Of a DNA stretch of 64,000 nucleotides, positions 43,620 through 52,693 are shown in pieces. This stretch comes from Hyphomicrobiales bacterium. Its GTDB lineage: Bacteria > Pseudomonadota > Alphaproteobacteria > Rhizobiales > Rhizobiaceae. The notes under the pieces were generated by a model. That model was not told the DNA's origin, did not search any database, and worked only from the letters and a program-made list of their open reading frames with translations. The DNA lies in contig UCEZ01000027.1 of NCBI GenBank assembly GCA_900471525.1, positions 1 to 64,000 of the forward strand. The letters are read 5' to 3'. How positions within the stretch are numbered: the stretch's first letter is position 1; each line of letters begins with the position of its first letter. A program made the position numbers and the translations under genes.

Positions 43620-43937
43620 ATGACGGGTATCACGCGCACCAGCGCCGATCTCGATCCGCGCCGCAGACGGGTTCTCTTCCGTGCCTGGCACCGTGGCATC
43701 CGCGAGATGGATCTGGTTTTCGGACAGTTCGCCAACAATGAGCTCGCCGGTCTCGCCGAGACCGATCTTGACGAACTCGAAACCATCATGGCGGAGGAAG
43801 ACAACGATCTCGTCAAGTGGATACTCGGCGAATGGCCGGTCCCCGAGCGCTTTCGCACGCCGCTGTTCGAGCGCATCACTGCCTATCGGCCGGATTTCGA
43901 TGTGCTGGTTGCCGACAAGGACAGAAACGACCGATGA
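43620..43937 (+). CDS. sdhE: succinate dehydrogenase assembly factor 2 (SdhE)
   Basis: The 105-residue protein is an SdhE/SDHAF2 homologue, which promotes covalent attachment of FAD to the succinate dehydrogenase flavoprotein. The conserved region is RRRRVLFRAWHRGIREMDLVFGQFANNELAGL, containing the RGxxE motif, followed by DNDLVKWILGEWPVPERF. I chose the ATG at 43620, with AAGGA upstream. The stop overlaps the mfd start (ATGA). The sdh genes themselves are not in this window. Confidence 0.92.
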   Translation: MTGITRTSADLDPRRRRVLFRAWHRGIREMDLVFGQFANNELAGLAETDLDELETIMAEEDNDLVKWILGEWPVPERFRTPLFERITAYRPDFDVLVADKDRNDR

Positions 43938-46900
43938 TTGCCGGTTTCGATCCCAGGAAAGTTGCCCGCGCCACCCGCGAGTTGACCATCGGCCCGGTGC
44001 CTGCCGGTGTCGAGCCGCTGATCCTTGCGGAGCTGGCCCGCGCCAACGGCCCGGTCGCCTATATTCTCTCGGACGGCCAGCGCATTGCTGACGTTGAGCA
44101 GATGCTTGGGTTTGCGGCACCGGACATTCCGGTCCTGACATTGCCGGGTTGGGACTGCTTACCCTATGACCGGGTTTCGCCCAGTGCCGACACCTCGGCG
44201 CGGCGCCTTGCGACGCTGAGCGGCCTGATCGCGCATGCGAAAAAGCCGCATCCCGCCATCGTGCTCGTTACCGTCAATGCCGCCCTGCAGAAGATGGCGC
44301 CGCAGGATATCATCGAGAGTCTTGCCTTTTCCGCCCGGCCCGGGGCGAACATTCGGATGGACGATGTTGCAGCCCGGCTCGGACGCAACGGGTTTGAGCG
44401 CGTCGCCACCGTTCGCGAAGTCGGCGAGTATGCGCTGCGCGGCGGCATTCTCGACGTTTACGTTCCCGGTAGCGACGAACCGGTGCGTCTTGATTTTTTC
44501 GGGGATACACTCGAAAGCATCCGCTCCTTCGATCCGGCGAGCCAGCGCACCACCGGGCAGGCCCGCTCGCTCGATCTCAATCCGATGAGCGAAGTGTCGC
44601 TGACACCGGAAACAATCAGCCATTTCCGCACCCAATATCTGTCGATGTTCGGCGCAGCGACCCGTGATGATGCGCTGTATCTGGCGGTCTCCGAAGGCCG
44701 CCGTTATGCCGGCATGGAACATTGGCTGCCGCTGTTTTACGATCGGCTCGACACGGTGTTCGACTATCTCGCCGGGTTTCATATCGTCACGGATCATGTG
44801 GTTCGCGAGGCGGCTGCCGAGCGTTCGAAACTTGTTCAGGACTATTACGAAGCGCGCCAGTTGTCCGCGTCGCCGGGCAAGTCCCAGATTTCGCAAGGCA
44901 CACCCTACAAGCCGGTGCCGCCGGACATGCTCTATCTCAGCGCCGAGAGCTTCAACGCCGCTCTGGTCTCGCGTAATGCCGTTCGTCTCTCTCCTTTCAG
45001 CGAACACGAGGGCGAAGCGCGGCAGGTCATCACTGTCGATGCGCGGCTGGGTGTGCGCTGGGCGAAGAATGCGACGGAAACGACCAGCGACGCCGAACGG
45101 GTCAACGTCTTCGATCTGGCCGTCAAATACATCGCCGACCGCCGCGCCAAGGGTGCCAAGGTGCTGATCTCCGCCTGGTCGGAGGGATCGCTCGATCGAC
45201 TTCTGCAGGTGCTGGCCGAACATGGGCTTGCCAATATCAAGCCGGTCAAGGCGCTGTCTGAACTCAATAGCCTGAAATCTGGAGAAGCGGCGTCGGCCGT
45301 CCTCAGCCTCGAAAGCGGCTTCGAGACCGCCAATCTCGTCGTGATCGGCGAGCAGGACATTCTGGGCGACCGCATAGTGCGCCGCTCGAAACGCCGCAAA
45401 CGCGGCGCCGATTTCATTGCTGAAGTCGCTGGCCTCGACGAAGGCAGCATCGTCGTGCATGCCGAACACGGTATCGGCCGGTTTATCGGCCTGCGCACCA
45501 TCGAGGCAGCCGGTGCGCCGCATGCTTGTCTTGAACTGGTCTATGCCGACGAAGCAAAGCTCTTCTTGCCTGTCGAAAACATCGAGCTTTTGTCGCGCTA
45601 CGGTTCGGAGGGCAGCGATGCTGTTCTCGACAAGCTCGGCGGCGTCGCCTGGCAGGCGCGCAAGGCCAAGCTGAAGAAGCGCCTGCTCGACATGGCCGGT
45701 GGTCTCATCCGGATCGCGGCCGAGCGGTTGACGCGTCATGCGCCGGTGCTGACGACGCCGGAGGGCCTCTATGACGAATTCGCGGCGCGTTTCCCCTATG
45801 ACGAAACCGAAGACCAGATGACGTCGATCGAATCCGTCCGCGACGATCTCGGCGCCGGGCGTCCGATGGACCGGCTCGTCTGCGGCGATGTCGGCTTCGG
45901 CAAGACGGAAGTGGCACTGCGCGCGGCGTTCATCGCTGCGATGAATGGTGTTCAAGTGGCTGTGGTGGTACCGACCACGCTTCTCGCTCGTCAGCATTTC
46001 AAGTCGTTTACCGAGCGTTTTCGCGGGTTGCCGGTGCGCATTGCGCAGGCCTCGCGCCTCGTCGGCTCCAAGGAACTGGCGCTGACCAAGAAGGAAGTGG
46101 CGGACGGCAAGACCGATATCGTCGTCGGCACGCACGCGCTGCTCGGCGCCTCGATCAATTTCGCAAATCTCGGCCTTTTGATCATCGACGAGGAACAGCA
46201 TTTCGGCGTCAAGCACAAGGAGCGGCTGAAGGAGCTGAAATCCGACGTGCACGTGCTCACCTTGTCGGCAACGCCTATTCCACGCACGCTGCAACTGGCG
46301 CTGACCGGCGTGCGCGAACTGTCGCTGATCACCACCGCACCGGTCGACCGCATGGCGGTACGCACCTTCATCTCGCCGTTTGACGCGCTGGTGATCCGAG
46401 AAACGTTGATGCGCGAGCACTATCGCGGCGGCCAGAGCTTCTATGTCTGCCCGCGATTGGCCGATCTGTCGGAAATCCATGATTTCCTGAAATCCGACGT
46501 TCCGGAACTGAAGGTCGCCGTTGCCCATGGCCAGATGCCGGCGACTGAACTCGAAGACATCATGAATGCCTTCTATGAGGGCCGTTACGATGTTCTCCTC
46601 TCGACGACGATCGTCGAATCCGGCCTGGACGTGCCCACGGCCAACACGCTGATCGTTCACCGCGCCGACATGTTCGGCTTAGCGCAGCTCTATCAGCTCC
46701 GCGGTCGCGTTGGCCGGTCCAAGGTGCGTGCCTTCGCGCTGTTCACACTGCCGGTCAACCGGACGCTGACGGGCATGGCCGAACGCCGGCTGAAGGTCCT
46801 GCAATCGCTGGATACGCTGGGCGCCGGCTTCCAGCTGGCGAGCCACGACCTCGACATCCGCGGCGCCGGCAATCTGCTCGGCGACGAGCAGTCCGGCCAT

Positions 46901-47440
46901 ATCAAGGAAGTCGGCTTCGAACTCTACCAGCAGATGCTGGAGGAGGCGGTTGCCGAGCTGAAGGGTGACGAGGAGATCGCCGACAGCGGCTGGTCGCCGC
47001 AGATTTCCGTCGGAACGCCGGTGATGATCCCGGACGACTATGTGCCGGATCTGCATCTGCGTCTCGGGCTCTATCGCCGTCTGGGCGAGATCACCGAACT
47101 TGGCGACATCGACGCCTTCGGCGCCGAACTGATCGATCGCTTCGGGCCGCTGCCGCTCGAAGTCCAGCATCTGTTGAAGATCGTCTATATCAAGTCGCTC
47201 TGCCGTACGGCGAATGTCGAAAAACTCGATGCGGGGCCGAAAGGCGTCGTGGTGCAGTTCCGCAATCGCGAGTTCCCCAATCCGGGCGCGCTGGTTGGCT
47301 ATATCGCCAAGCAGGGCATCATGGCCAAGATCCGGCCCGATCACAGCATCTTTTTCCAGCGCGATTTCCCGACACCGGAAAAGCGGCTGGCTGGCGCTGC
47401 CGTGGTGATGACGCAGCTGGCCGGCCTGGCCAAGAGCTGA
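43934..47440 (+). CDS. mfd: transcription-repair coupling factor Mfd
   Basis: The 1168-residue ATPase removes RNA polymerase stalled at DNA lesions and recruits UvrA. It has an N-terminal UvrB-like module, then a CarD-like RNA polymerase interaction domain (about residues 500-560; EGSIVVHAEHGIGRFIGLRTIEAAGAPHACLELVYADEAKLFLPVENIELLSRYG). The RecG-like motor shows GDVGFGKTEVALRAAF, DEEQ box LLIIDEEQHFGVKHKE, TLSATPIPRTLQLALTG and QLRGRVGRSKVRAFAL, and is followed by the C-terminal domain. I chose the ATG at 43934, which overlaps the sdhE stop; the frame open to 43817 is sdhE read in another phase. The gene ends at a strong terminator. Confidence 0.97.
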   Translation: MIAGFDPRKVARATRELTIGPVPAGVEPLILAELARANGPVAYILSDGQRIADVEQMLGFAAPDIPVLTLPGWDCLPYDRVSPSADTSARRLATLSGLIAHAKKPHPAIVLVTVNAALQKMAPQDIIESLAFSARPGANIRMDDVAARLGRNGFERVATVREVGEYALRGGILDVYVPGSDEPVRLDFFGDTLESIRSFDPASQRTTGQARSLDLNPMSEVSLTPETISHFRTQYLSMFGAATRDDALYLAVSEGRRYAGMEHWLPLFYDRLDTVFDYLAGFHIVTDHVVREAAAERSKLVQDYYEARQLSASPGKSQISQGTPYKPVPPDMLYLSAESFNAALVSRNAVRLSPFSEHEGEARQVITVDARLGVRWAKNATETTSDAERVNVFDLAVKYIADRRAKGAKVLISAWSEGSLDRLLQVLAEHGLANIKPVKALSELNSLKSGEAASAVLSLESGFETANLVVIGEQDILGDRIVRRSKRRKRGADFIAEVAGLDEGSIVVHAEHGIGRFIGLRTIEAAGAPHACLELVYADEAKLFLPVENIELLSRYGSEGSDAVLDKLGGVAWQARKAKLKKRLLDMAGGLIRIAAERLTRHAPVLTTPEGLYDEFAARFPYDETEDQMTSIESVRDDLGAGRPMDRLVCGDVGFGKTEVALRAAFIAAMNGVQVAVVVPTTLLARQHFKSFTERFRGLPVRIAQASRLVGSKELALTKKEVADGKTDIVVGTHALLGASINFANLGLLIIDEEQHFGVKHKERLKELKSDVHVLTLSATPIPRTLQLALTGVRELSLITTAPVDRMAVRTFISPFDALVIRETLMREHYRGGQSFYVCPRLADLSEIHDFLKSDVPELKVAVAHGQMPATELEDIMNAFYEGRYDVLLSTTIVESGLDVPTANTLIVHRADMFGLAQLYQLRGRVGRSKVRAFALFTLPVNRTLTGMAERRLKVLQSLDTLGAGFQLASHDLDIRGAGNLLGDEQSGHIKEVGFELYQQMLEEAVAELKGDEEIADSGWSPQISVGTPVMIPDDYVPDLHLRLGLYRRLGEITELGDIDAFGAELIDRFGPLPLEVQHLLKIVYIKSLCRTANVEKLDAGPKGVVVQFRNREFPNPGALVGYIAKQGIMAKIRPDHSIFFQRDFPTPEKRLAGAAVVMTQLAGLAKS

Positions 47441-47449
47441 CTGCAAACA

Positions 47450-47480
47450 AAAGGCCGCGCGGAATTTCGCGCGGCTTTCT
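47450..47480 (+). terminator. terminator between mfd and the FrnE-like gene
   Basis: GCCGCGCG (47454-47461) pairs with CGCGCGGC (47468-47475) and is flanked by an A-run on the left and T residues on the right. It can therefore stop the convergent mfd and FrnE-like transcripts. Confidence 0.8.
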
Positions 47481-47501
47481 GAAATACTGGGCATTGCCGG
47501 A

Positions 47502-48167
47502 TCAATTGATCTGGGAAGCATCCTTCATCTTGGCGATATCGCGCAGGGCATCCGTCAGCACGGCGACGGACTGCGCGCCCATGACAGCGTATTTGCTATC
47601 GATGACGAAACAAGGAACGCCGGTAACGCCCATGCCGCGCGCCATCTCGATTTCCTCAGCTACGGCGTCCTTGTCGGCATCCGAGGCGAGCAGCGCCGCG
47701 ATCACCGCACGATCGAGACCGGCTTCAACAGCGATATCCAGCAACACGGCGTGATCGCCGACGTTGCGGCCCTCTTCGAAATTCGCCTTGAACAGCAGCG
47801 TGGCGACGTCGCTCTGTGCCTGCGGGCCTTCCGTCAGTGCCCAGCGGACCAACCGGTGCGCGTCGAGCGTATTGGGGCTGATCTTCACGGCATCGAAATT
47901 GAATGCGATGCCGTCCTGGCGACCAAGCCCGGTCAGCATCTCATGCGCGCGGTCGACTGCCGCCTGGCCACCGAGCTTGCCGGCAAGATGCGCCTTGTGA
48001 TCGACGCCTTCCGGCGGCAGGTCGGGATTGAGCTGATAGGGACGCCAGTTCACCGTGACGAGGATTTCGCCGGCGACATTGGCGATCGCCTGGTCGAGCC
48101 GGGCCTTGCCGAGATAGCACCAAGGGCAGACGACATCGGAAACGACATCGATGTTTACATGGTCCAT
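47502..48167 (-). CDS. DsbA family oxidoreductase (FrnE-like)
   Basis: The 221-residue protein has a thioredoxin fold with the redox motif CPWC at residues 14-17, followed by a helical insertion and the C-terminal GMGVTGVPCFVIDSKYAVMGAQSVAVL, which contains the cis-Pro of the family. No signal peptide is present, so unlike DsbA it is cytoplasmic. FrnE proteins act as disulfide isomerases under stress in Deinococcus; the related hydroxychromene-carboxylate isomerases lack this motif. Confidence 0.88.
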   Translation of the reverse strand: MDHVNIDVVSDVVCPWCYLGKARLDQAIANVAGEILVTVNWRPYQLNPDLPPEGVDHKAHLAGKLGGQAAVDRAHEMLTGLGRQDGIAFNFDAVKISPNTLDAHRLVRWALTEGPQAQSDVATLLFKANFEEGRNVGDHAVLLDIAVEAGLDRAVIAALLASDADKDAVAEEIEMARGMGVTGVPCFVIDSKYAVMGAQSVAVLTDALRDIAKMKDASQIN

Positions 48168-48267
48168 GGCGCTTGCTCCTCGCGCTGAAAATCATTGCTC
48201 AGCGACATAGGCGCCCGCGTTTCCGCTTTCAATGCGTTACCAAAAGTATACCGCCATCAATTCCGCA

Positions 48268-50082
48268 TCACTGCACAGTTTCGTCCCACCAGGTCGGCAG
48301 CTGATAGCCGTAGAGCGGCACGACGCTTGGGCGGCCGATGCGCTTTTCCCGTGCCACCCACTGCGCGCCGACGTGGTAGAGCGGCACGAGATAGAAATTC
48401 GAGACGAGCAGGCGGTCATGAGCGCGCACAGCCGCGGTGAAATCCTCAACGCTCACGGCGCGCAGGATGTGATCGACGAGCGTATCGACATCCTTGTTGG
48501 CGACGCCGGCAAAGTTCGAGCTGCCCGGCTGATCGCGCGACTGCGATCCCCAATAGGAAATCTGCTCGATCCCCGGTGAAAGCGACGACGGGAACGACTT
48601 CATGATGACGTCATAGTCGAAGGACTGGCTGCGCTGCTGATACTGCGAATCATCGACGGTGCGCACCGATGCCGTGATGCCGAGTGCCGCAAGGAAGCGC
48701 TGGTAGGCGAGTGCCAACTTCTCTTGCCCGTCGTTCTGGGTCATGATCTCGAAGGATAGTGGCGTGCCCTTCTCGTTGAGCATCTTGCCATCCTTGATGC
48801 TGTAACCGGCTTCACGCAACAGCGTGACGGCCTCGCGCAGCACGTTACGATCGCGGCCGGACGCATCGGTCACCGGCAGACGGTAGGTGCCGTCGAGCAC
48901 CGATGGATTGATGCGGTTGCGGATATCACCGAGAAGCCCGAGTTCGCGATCGTCGGCCGGAACGCCGAGATAGGAAAGTCCGGAATTCTGCCAGAAACTC
49001 TGCGTGCGGGTATAGGCATTGTCGAACAGGTTCTTGTTCACCCACTCGAAATCGAACACCAGCGAAAGCCCCTGGCGCAACTTGGCATTCTCGAACATCG
49101 GCCGGCGCGTGTTGAAGACGAAACCGAGCATGCCCGATGGCGTCTTCGGCGTGAATGTGTCCTTGATCACTTTACCCGACTGGACCGCCGGAAAATCATA
49201 GCTGCGCGACCATTTCGTCGGGCTGCCTTCCGGATAGATATCGACCTCGCCCTTCTTGAACGCCTCGAACAAGGAGTTGTCCTGCAGGAAATACTCGACG
49301 GAAATCTCGTCGTAATTGTCGAAGCCAATCTTGGTGGGTAGATCCTTCGCCCAGTAGTTCGGATTCCGCTTATAGGTAATGCGTTCGCCGGGCCTCACCT
49401 CCGCCACCTGGTATGGGCCGGAGCCGAGCGGGAACTTGAGCGATGTCTGGTCGAACGTCGCCACATCGGTGGCGTGTTTCGGCAAAATCGGGGTCATCGC
49501 GATCAGCAGCGGAAATTCCCGGTCCGCTTGATCATTGAAGGTGAAACGGATGCTGCGGTCGCCGACTTTCTCCATCTTGTCGACTTTTTTCAGTCGCGTG
49601 CTGAAAGGAATGCGACCTTTGTCGCGAAACAGTTCGAACGTAAAAATGACATCCTCAGGCGTAACGGGCTGCCCATCTGCCCATTTGGCCTTGGGATTGA
49701 GGTTGAACTGGATGAAGGTGCGATCGTCATCCCACTCGACGGTTTCGGCAAGCAGGCCGTAGAGCGAAAAGGCTTCGTCGCGGGAGCGTTGCATCAGCGA
49801 ATCATAGACGAGATTGCCGTATTCGGGATCGAGCATGCCGCGCGCCGTCGTGCGCTGGCTTTTGAGGATAAACGGGTTGAGGTTGTCGAACGTGCCGACG
49901 ACGCCATAGGAGACGTGGCCACCCTTCTTCACATCTGGCTTGACGTAAGGGAAGCTCTTGAAATCGGCGGGCAGGGCGGGTTGGCCGTGCATGGAGATGC
50001 CGTGGACTGGCTCTGCTTTTGCAGCCATGCCTGTACCAACTGTGGCCAGCAGCGAAATCAAACCCAAAAACAATGCGCGCAA
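48268..50082 (-). CDS. orphan family 5 extracellular solute-binding protein (YejA-like)
   Basis: The 604-residue protein belongs to the oligopeptide-binding family and is closest in layout to YejA, which in E. coli feeds microcin C and peptides to YejBEF. It shows the start of the mature domain (FPYVKPDVKKGGHVSYGVVGTFDNLNPFILKSQ) and the strand pattern KADGQPVTPEDVIFTFE-like (WADGQPVTPEDVIFTFELFRD). I chose the TTG at 50080-50082, five bases after a perfect AGGAGG; the signal peptide (RALFLGLISLLATVGTGMAAKAEP) starts there. No permease or ATPase lies next to it. Confidence 0.88.
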   Translation of the reverse strand: MRALFLGLISLLATVGTGMAAKAEPVHGISMHGQPALPADFKSFPYVKPDVKKGGHVSYGVVGTFDNLNPFILKSQRTTARGMLDPEYGNLVYDSLMQRSRDEAFSLYGLLAETVEWDDDRTFIQFNLNPKAKWADGQPVTPEDVIFTFELFRDKGRIPFSTRLKKVDKMEKVGDRSIRFTFNDQADREFPLLIAMTPILPKHATDVATFDQTSLKFPLGSGPYQVAEVRPGERITYKRNPNYWAKDLPTKIGFDNYDEISVEYFLQDNSLFEAFKKGEVDIYPEGSPTKWSRSYDFPAVQSGKVIKDTFTPKTPSGMLGFVFNTRRPMFENAKLRQGLSLVFDFEWVNKNLFDNAYTRTQSFWQNSGLSYLGVPADDRELGLLGDIRNRINPSVLDGTYRLPVTDASGRDRNVLREAVTLLREAGYSIKDGKMLNEKGTPLSFEIMTQNDGQEKLALAYQRFLAALGITASVRTVDDSQYQQRSQSFDYDVIMKSFPSSLSPGIEQISYWGSQSRDQPGSSNFAGVANKDVDTLVDHILRAVSVEDFTAAVRAHDRLLVSNFYLVPLYHVGAQWVAREKRIGRPSVVPLYGYQLPTWWDETVQ

Positions 50083-50367
50083 GCCCGCCTCCTGCTGTCG
50101 TCGGTCATGTGATTCACGGCAAACTATCACGTTGACCAGCATTTCCAACCGGCTGATACTTCAAAAAACCGACGCCGACCTGAGGCTTGATTGCAAAAAA
50201 ATTACGGAAAGACTGGATATCCGTGGCTGCTCACTGTAACAGGTGTTCCCGGAGACAAGGGTCATGCAATTGCCTTATTTGCCCAACAGGAGAGCGGGCA
50301 GCTGACCATTGATAACGAGTGGCTTAAAGACTGCTCAGACACCGGAATTCAGGAGACGGATATCGTT

Positions 50368-51000
50368 ATGATCTTCAAGTCGAACTTCACCAAGAAGGCT
50401 GCATTGTCGGCATTTGCCGGCGCGGTCGCCGTTGCCGCCATGCCTGTCGCTTCCTTTGCACAGGAACAGGCCGCAGGTCGTCCGCCGCAGGGCTGGTTCA
50501 AGGTCTGCACCAAGCAGGAAGACAACGATGTCTGCATCGTGCAGAACCTCCTGACGGCCAGCAATGGCCAGCTGATCACGGCTGTTGGCCTCATCAGCGT
50601 TCAGGGCAAGGTTAATCGCAAGGTTCTGCAGGTTTCGGTGCCTTCGGCGCGCCTGATCCCGCCGGGTATCCAAATGCAGATCGACGGAGGCAAGGGCTCC
50701 AAGCTCGACTACGCCATCTGCATGCCTGACAAGTGCGTTGCAGAGGTTCCGCTGAGCGACGCTGTTCTCGCCAGCCTCAAGAAGGGCGGCGAAGTGGTCT
50801 TCACGTCGGTCAACTTCCAGCGTGCGCCGAACCCGATCAAGATTTCTCTCGGTGGCTTCACTGGCGTGTTCGACGGCGAGCCGATCGAACAGTCCAAGCT
50901 CGAAGAGCGCCAGCGCCTGTTGCAGGAAGAAATGCAGAAAAAGGCCGAAGACGCCCGCAAGAAGCTTGAAGAAGCCCAGAAGGCTGCCAAGGCAAACTGA
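50368..51000 (+). CDS. invasion-associated locus B (IalB) family protein
   Basis: The 210-residue exported protein has a signal peptide ending near residue 31 (SFA, then QEQ) and the IalB domain: GWFKVCTKQEDNDVCIVQNLL, with a conserved Cys pair, and LDYAICMPDKCVAEVPLSD with a second pair. IalB of Bartonella affects invasion of red cells; free-living members of the Rhizobiales have it without a known role. The last 40 residues form a charged helix (LEERQRLLQEEMQKKAEDARKKLEEAQKAA). I chose the ATG at 50368, directly before the signal peptide. A strong bidirectional terminator follows. Confidence 0.9.
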   Translation: MIFKSNFTKKAALSAFAGAVAVAAMPVASFAQEQAAGRPPQGWFKVCTKQEDNDVCIVQNLLTASNGQLITAVGLISVQGKVNRKVLQVSVPSARLIPPGIQMQIDGGKGSKLDYAICMPDKCVAEVPLSDAVLASLKKGGEVVFTSVNFQRAPNPIKISLGGFTGVFDGEPIEQSKLEERQRLLQEEMQKKAEDARKKLEEAQKAAKAN

Positions 51001-51020
51001 TTGCCGATGTAATCAAACAA

Positions 51021-51056
51021 AAGAAGCCCGGACGAAAGTCCGGGCTTCTTTTGTTT
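51021..51056 (+). terminator. strong bidirectional terminator between ialB and hspQ
   Basis: Perfect 13-base arms (51021-51033 and 51038-51050) enclose a GAAA tetraloop. T-runs follow on the plus strand and, through the A-rich left flank, on the minus strand. Confidence 0.92.
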
Positions 51057-51087
51057 TCGGGCTGATGCCCATCATGGATGGTCTTTT

Positions 51088-51420
51088 TCAGTGCTGAACG
51101 ACCGCCTTCGGCTTGTACTGACCGACCGTTTCCGCTTCGAAGAAGGCGTTCACCTGCGAATGACGCATCGGTTTTCCACTTTCGTCCGAAACGAGGTTCT
51201 GTTCGGAGACGTAGGCGACATATTCCGTTTCATCATTCTCTGCGAGCAGATGGTAAAACGGCTGGTCCTTGCTCGGGCGGACTTCAGCGGGAATTGAATT
51301 CCACCACTCCTCGGTGTTGGCATATTCCGGATCGACGTCGAAGATGACGCCGCGGAATGGAAACACGCGATGGCGAACAACCTGTCCAATCTGAAATTTT
51401 GCGTCTCTTTGTTTCATCAT
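51088..51420 (-). CDS. hspQ: heat shock protein HspQ (YccV-like)
   Basis: The 110-residue protein has the HspQ/YccV domain: KFQIGQVVRHRVFPFRGVIFDVDPEYANTEEWWNSIPAEVRPSKDQPFYHLLAENDETEYVAYVSEQNL. In E. coli HspQ binds hemimethylated DNA and modulates Lon protease. I chose the ATG at 51418-51420 (MMKQRDAKF), with AAAGGA seven bases upstream; the second ATG, one codon later, is equally possible. It converges with ialB at the terminator. Confidence 0.92.
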   Translation of the reverse strand: MMKQRDAKFQIGQVVRHRVFPFRGVIFDVDPEYANTEEWWNSIPAEVRPSKDQPFYHLLAENDETEYVAYVSEQNLVSDESGKPMRHSQVNAFFEAETVGQYKPKAVVQH

Positions 51421-51605
51421 GTTAGGTTCCTTTCGCGGTAATATGTGGTGGTTTTTCATCAAACATCAATAGCGAAGCTCAGGGAGAGTGCCGGCCGCAA
51501 TAGCCGGAAATTTTGGGGGATCAGGCGTACCGGATGCCGTTGCTTGCCTCTCCTGGAAATTCGTCGTACCTCATTTGCAAGGGGTTCTTTTGTGGCGGAT
51601 ATGGC

Positions 51606-52646
51606 ATGAGCAACCAGTGGGGCAGGAACAATCAGGTGACGCGCGGCGGTGGCGGTTCGTCCGGGTTGCTGCTGGCAGCTGTCCTGTGTTTGGCCGTGGC
51701 AGGCGCTGGCGCTTATTTCTGGTTTGCCAGCCAGCAGATGCAGTCTGAAATCGCCGCGCTGAAAACAGAGACGGGCTCTCTGACGGCCGAACTCGCGAAA
51801 GTCACAGCCGAGAAAGACAAGGCGAACAGCAATCTGGTGGAACTCAAGAAGAACTCCGGAAATTGGGCGGAGGAACTCGAAAAGGACTATGCCGACCTGA
51901 AGCTGAACGAAGTTCCCAAGCTCAATCGGCTGCTCGACAAGCGCGATGCCGATATCTCCGGGCTTGAAAAACTGCTTTCGACGGAAAAGGCTGCGGCAAA
52001 ATCCGCCGCAGATGATTTCACCACAACGATTGCCAGGCTGAACGAGCAGTTAAGCGCCGCAAAGGCCGATGCTACCGATGCCGCAACACAGGCGCAAAAT
52101 CTTGGCGCAGACAAGATTGCCTTGAAAAAGGAAATAACCGGCCTGAAAGCGGCCTTGGAACGTGCCACGGCCGATACCGTTGCTGCGCGCAAGGCGCTGG
52201 AGCAGAAGGTGGCGGAAGCTGAGAAGAAGCCTCCGACGTTCAAATCCGCGCTCGATCTGGCGCGCGACGTGCAGATCCAGACATTGGAGCAGAGTCTCGG
52301 CGATGAGCGGAGGAAGATCGAGGCACTTGAGAAGCAGCTTGCGGACCAGGCCGCGGCGGCTGCGAAAGTAACGGCCCCGTCCGAGACGCCTGCGATTGAA
52401 AAGCCCATATCCGAGACCGAACAGCCGATCCCAAGCGTCGGACTGGTGCCGCGCGATCGCCTGATGGTCGAAAACATCATTGGTGCCACACGCGGCGTGG
52501 GGTTCCTGGACGACGAGAAGAAGCAGCGCCTGAAGGACCAGCTGGCGTCAGGCGCTTGCGTCACGGATGCGCTGGAAAGCGTTTTCGACAAGGTACCGTT
52601 GATCCTGATGCGCAACCTGATGCGTGATTTTAAGAGCGATTGCTGA
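51606..52646 (+). CDS. membrane-anchored coiled-coil protein of unknown function
   Basis: The 346-residue protein has a short cytoplasmic N-terminus, one membrane helix (SGLLLAAVLCLAVAGAGAYFWFA, about residues 19-41), a long alpha-helical part rich in Ala, Lys, Glu and Leu with heptad spacing (about 45-265), and a small C-terminal domain with two Cys (VPRDRLMVENIIGATRGVGFLDDEKKQRLKDQLASGACVTDALESVF, ending SDC). I do not recognise the function; the shape suggests an envelope scaffold or spacer. The ATG at 51606 is chosen from the helix position; its ribosome binding site is weak. The TAXI gene starts 47 bases later and may be co-transcribed. Confidence 0.65.
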   Translation: MSNQWGRNNQVTRGGGGSSGLLLAAVLCLAVAGAGAYFWFASQQMQSEIAALKTETGSLTAELAKVTAEKDKANSNLVELKKNSGNWAEELEKDYADLKLNEVPKLNRLLDKRDADISGLEKLLSTEKAAAKSAADDFTTTIARLNEQLSAAKADATDAATQAQNLGADKIALKKEITGLKAALERATADTVAARKALEQKVAEAEKKPPTFKSALDLARDVQIQTLEQSLGDERRKIEALEKQLADQAAAAAKVTAPSETPAIEKPISETEQPIPSVGLVPRDRLMVENIIGATRGVGFLDDEKKQRLKDQLASGACVTDALESVFDKVPLILMRNLMRDFKSDC

Positions 52647-52693
52647 CAGCCGGCATCCGCCTGCCGAGGCGGGCGGCCTTTCGTGGAGAAGAC

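Noticed and set aside
44159-46660. 833-residue frame antisense to mfd
   Set aside because: It lies fully inside mfd, with His/Arg-rich low-complexity sequence typical of antisense readthrough.
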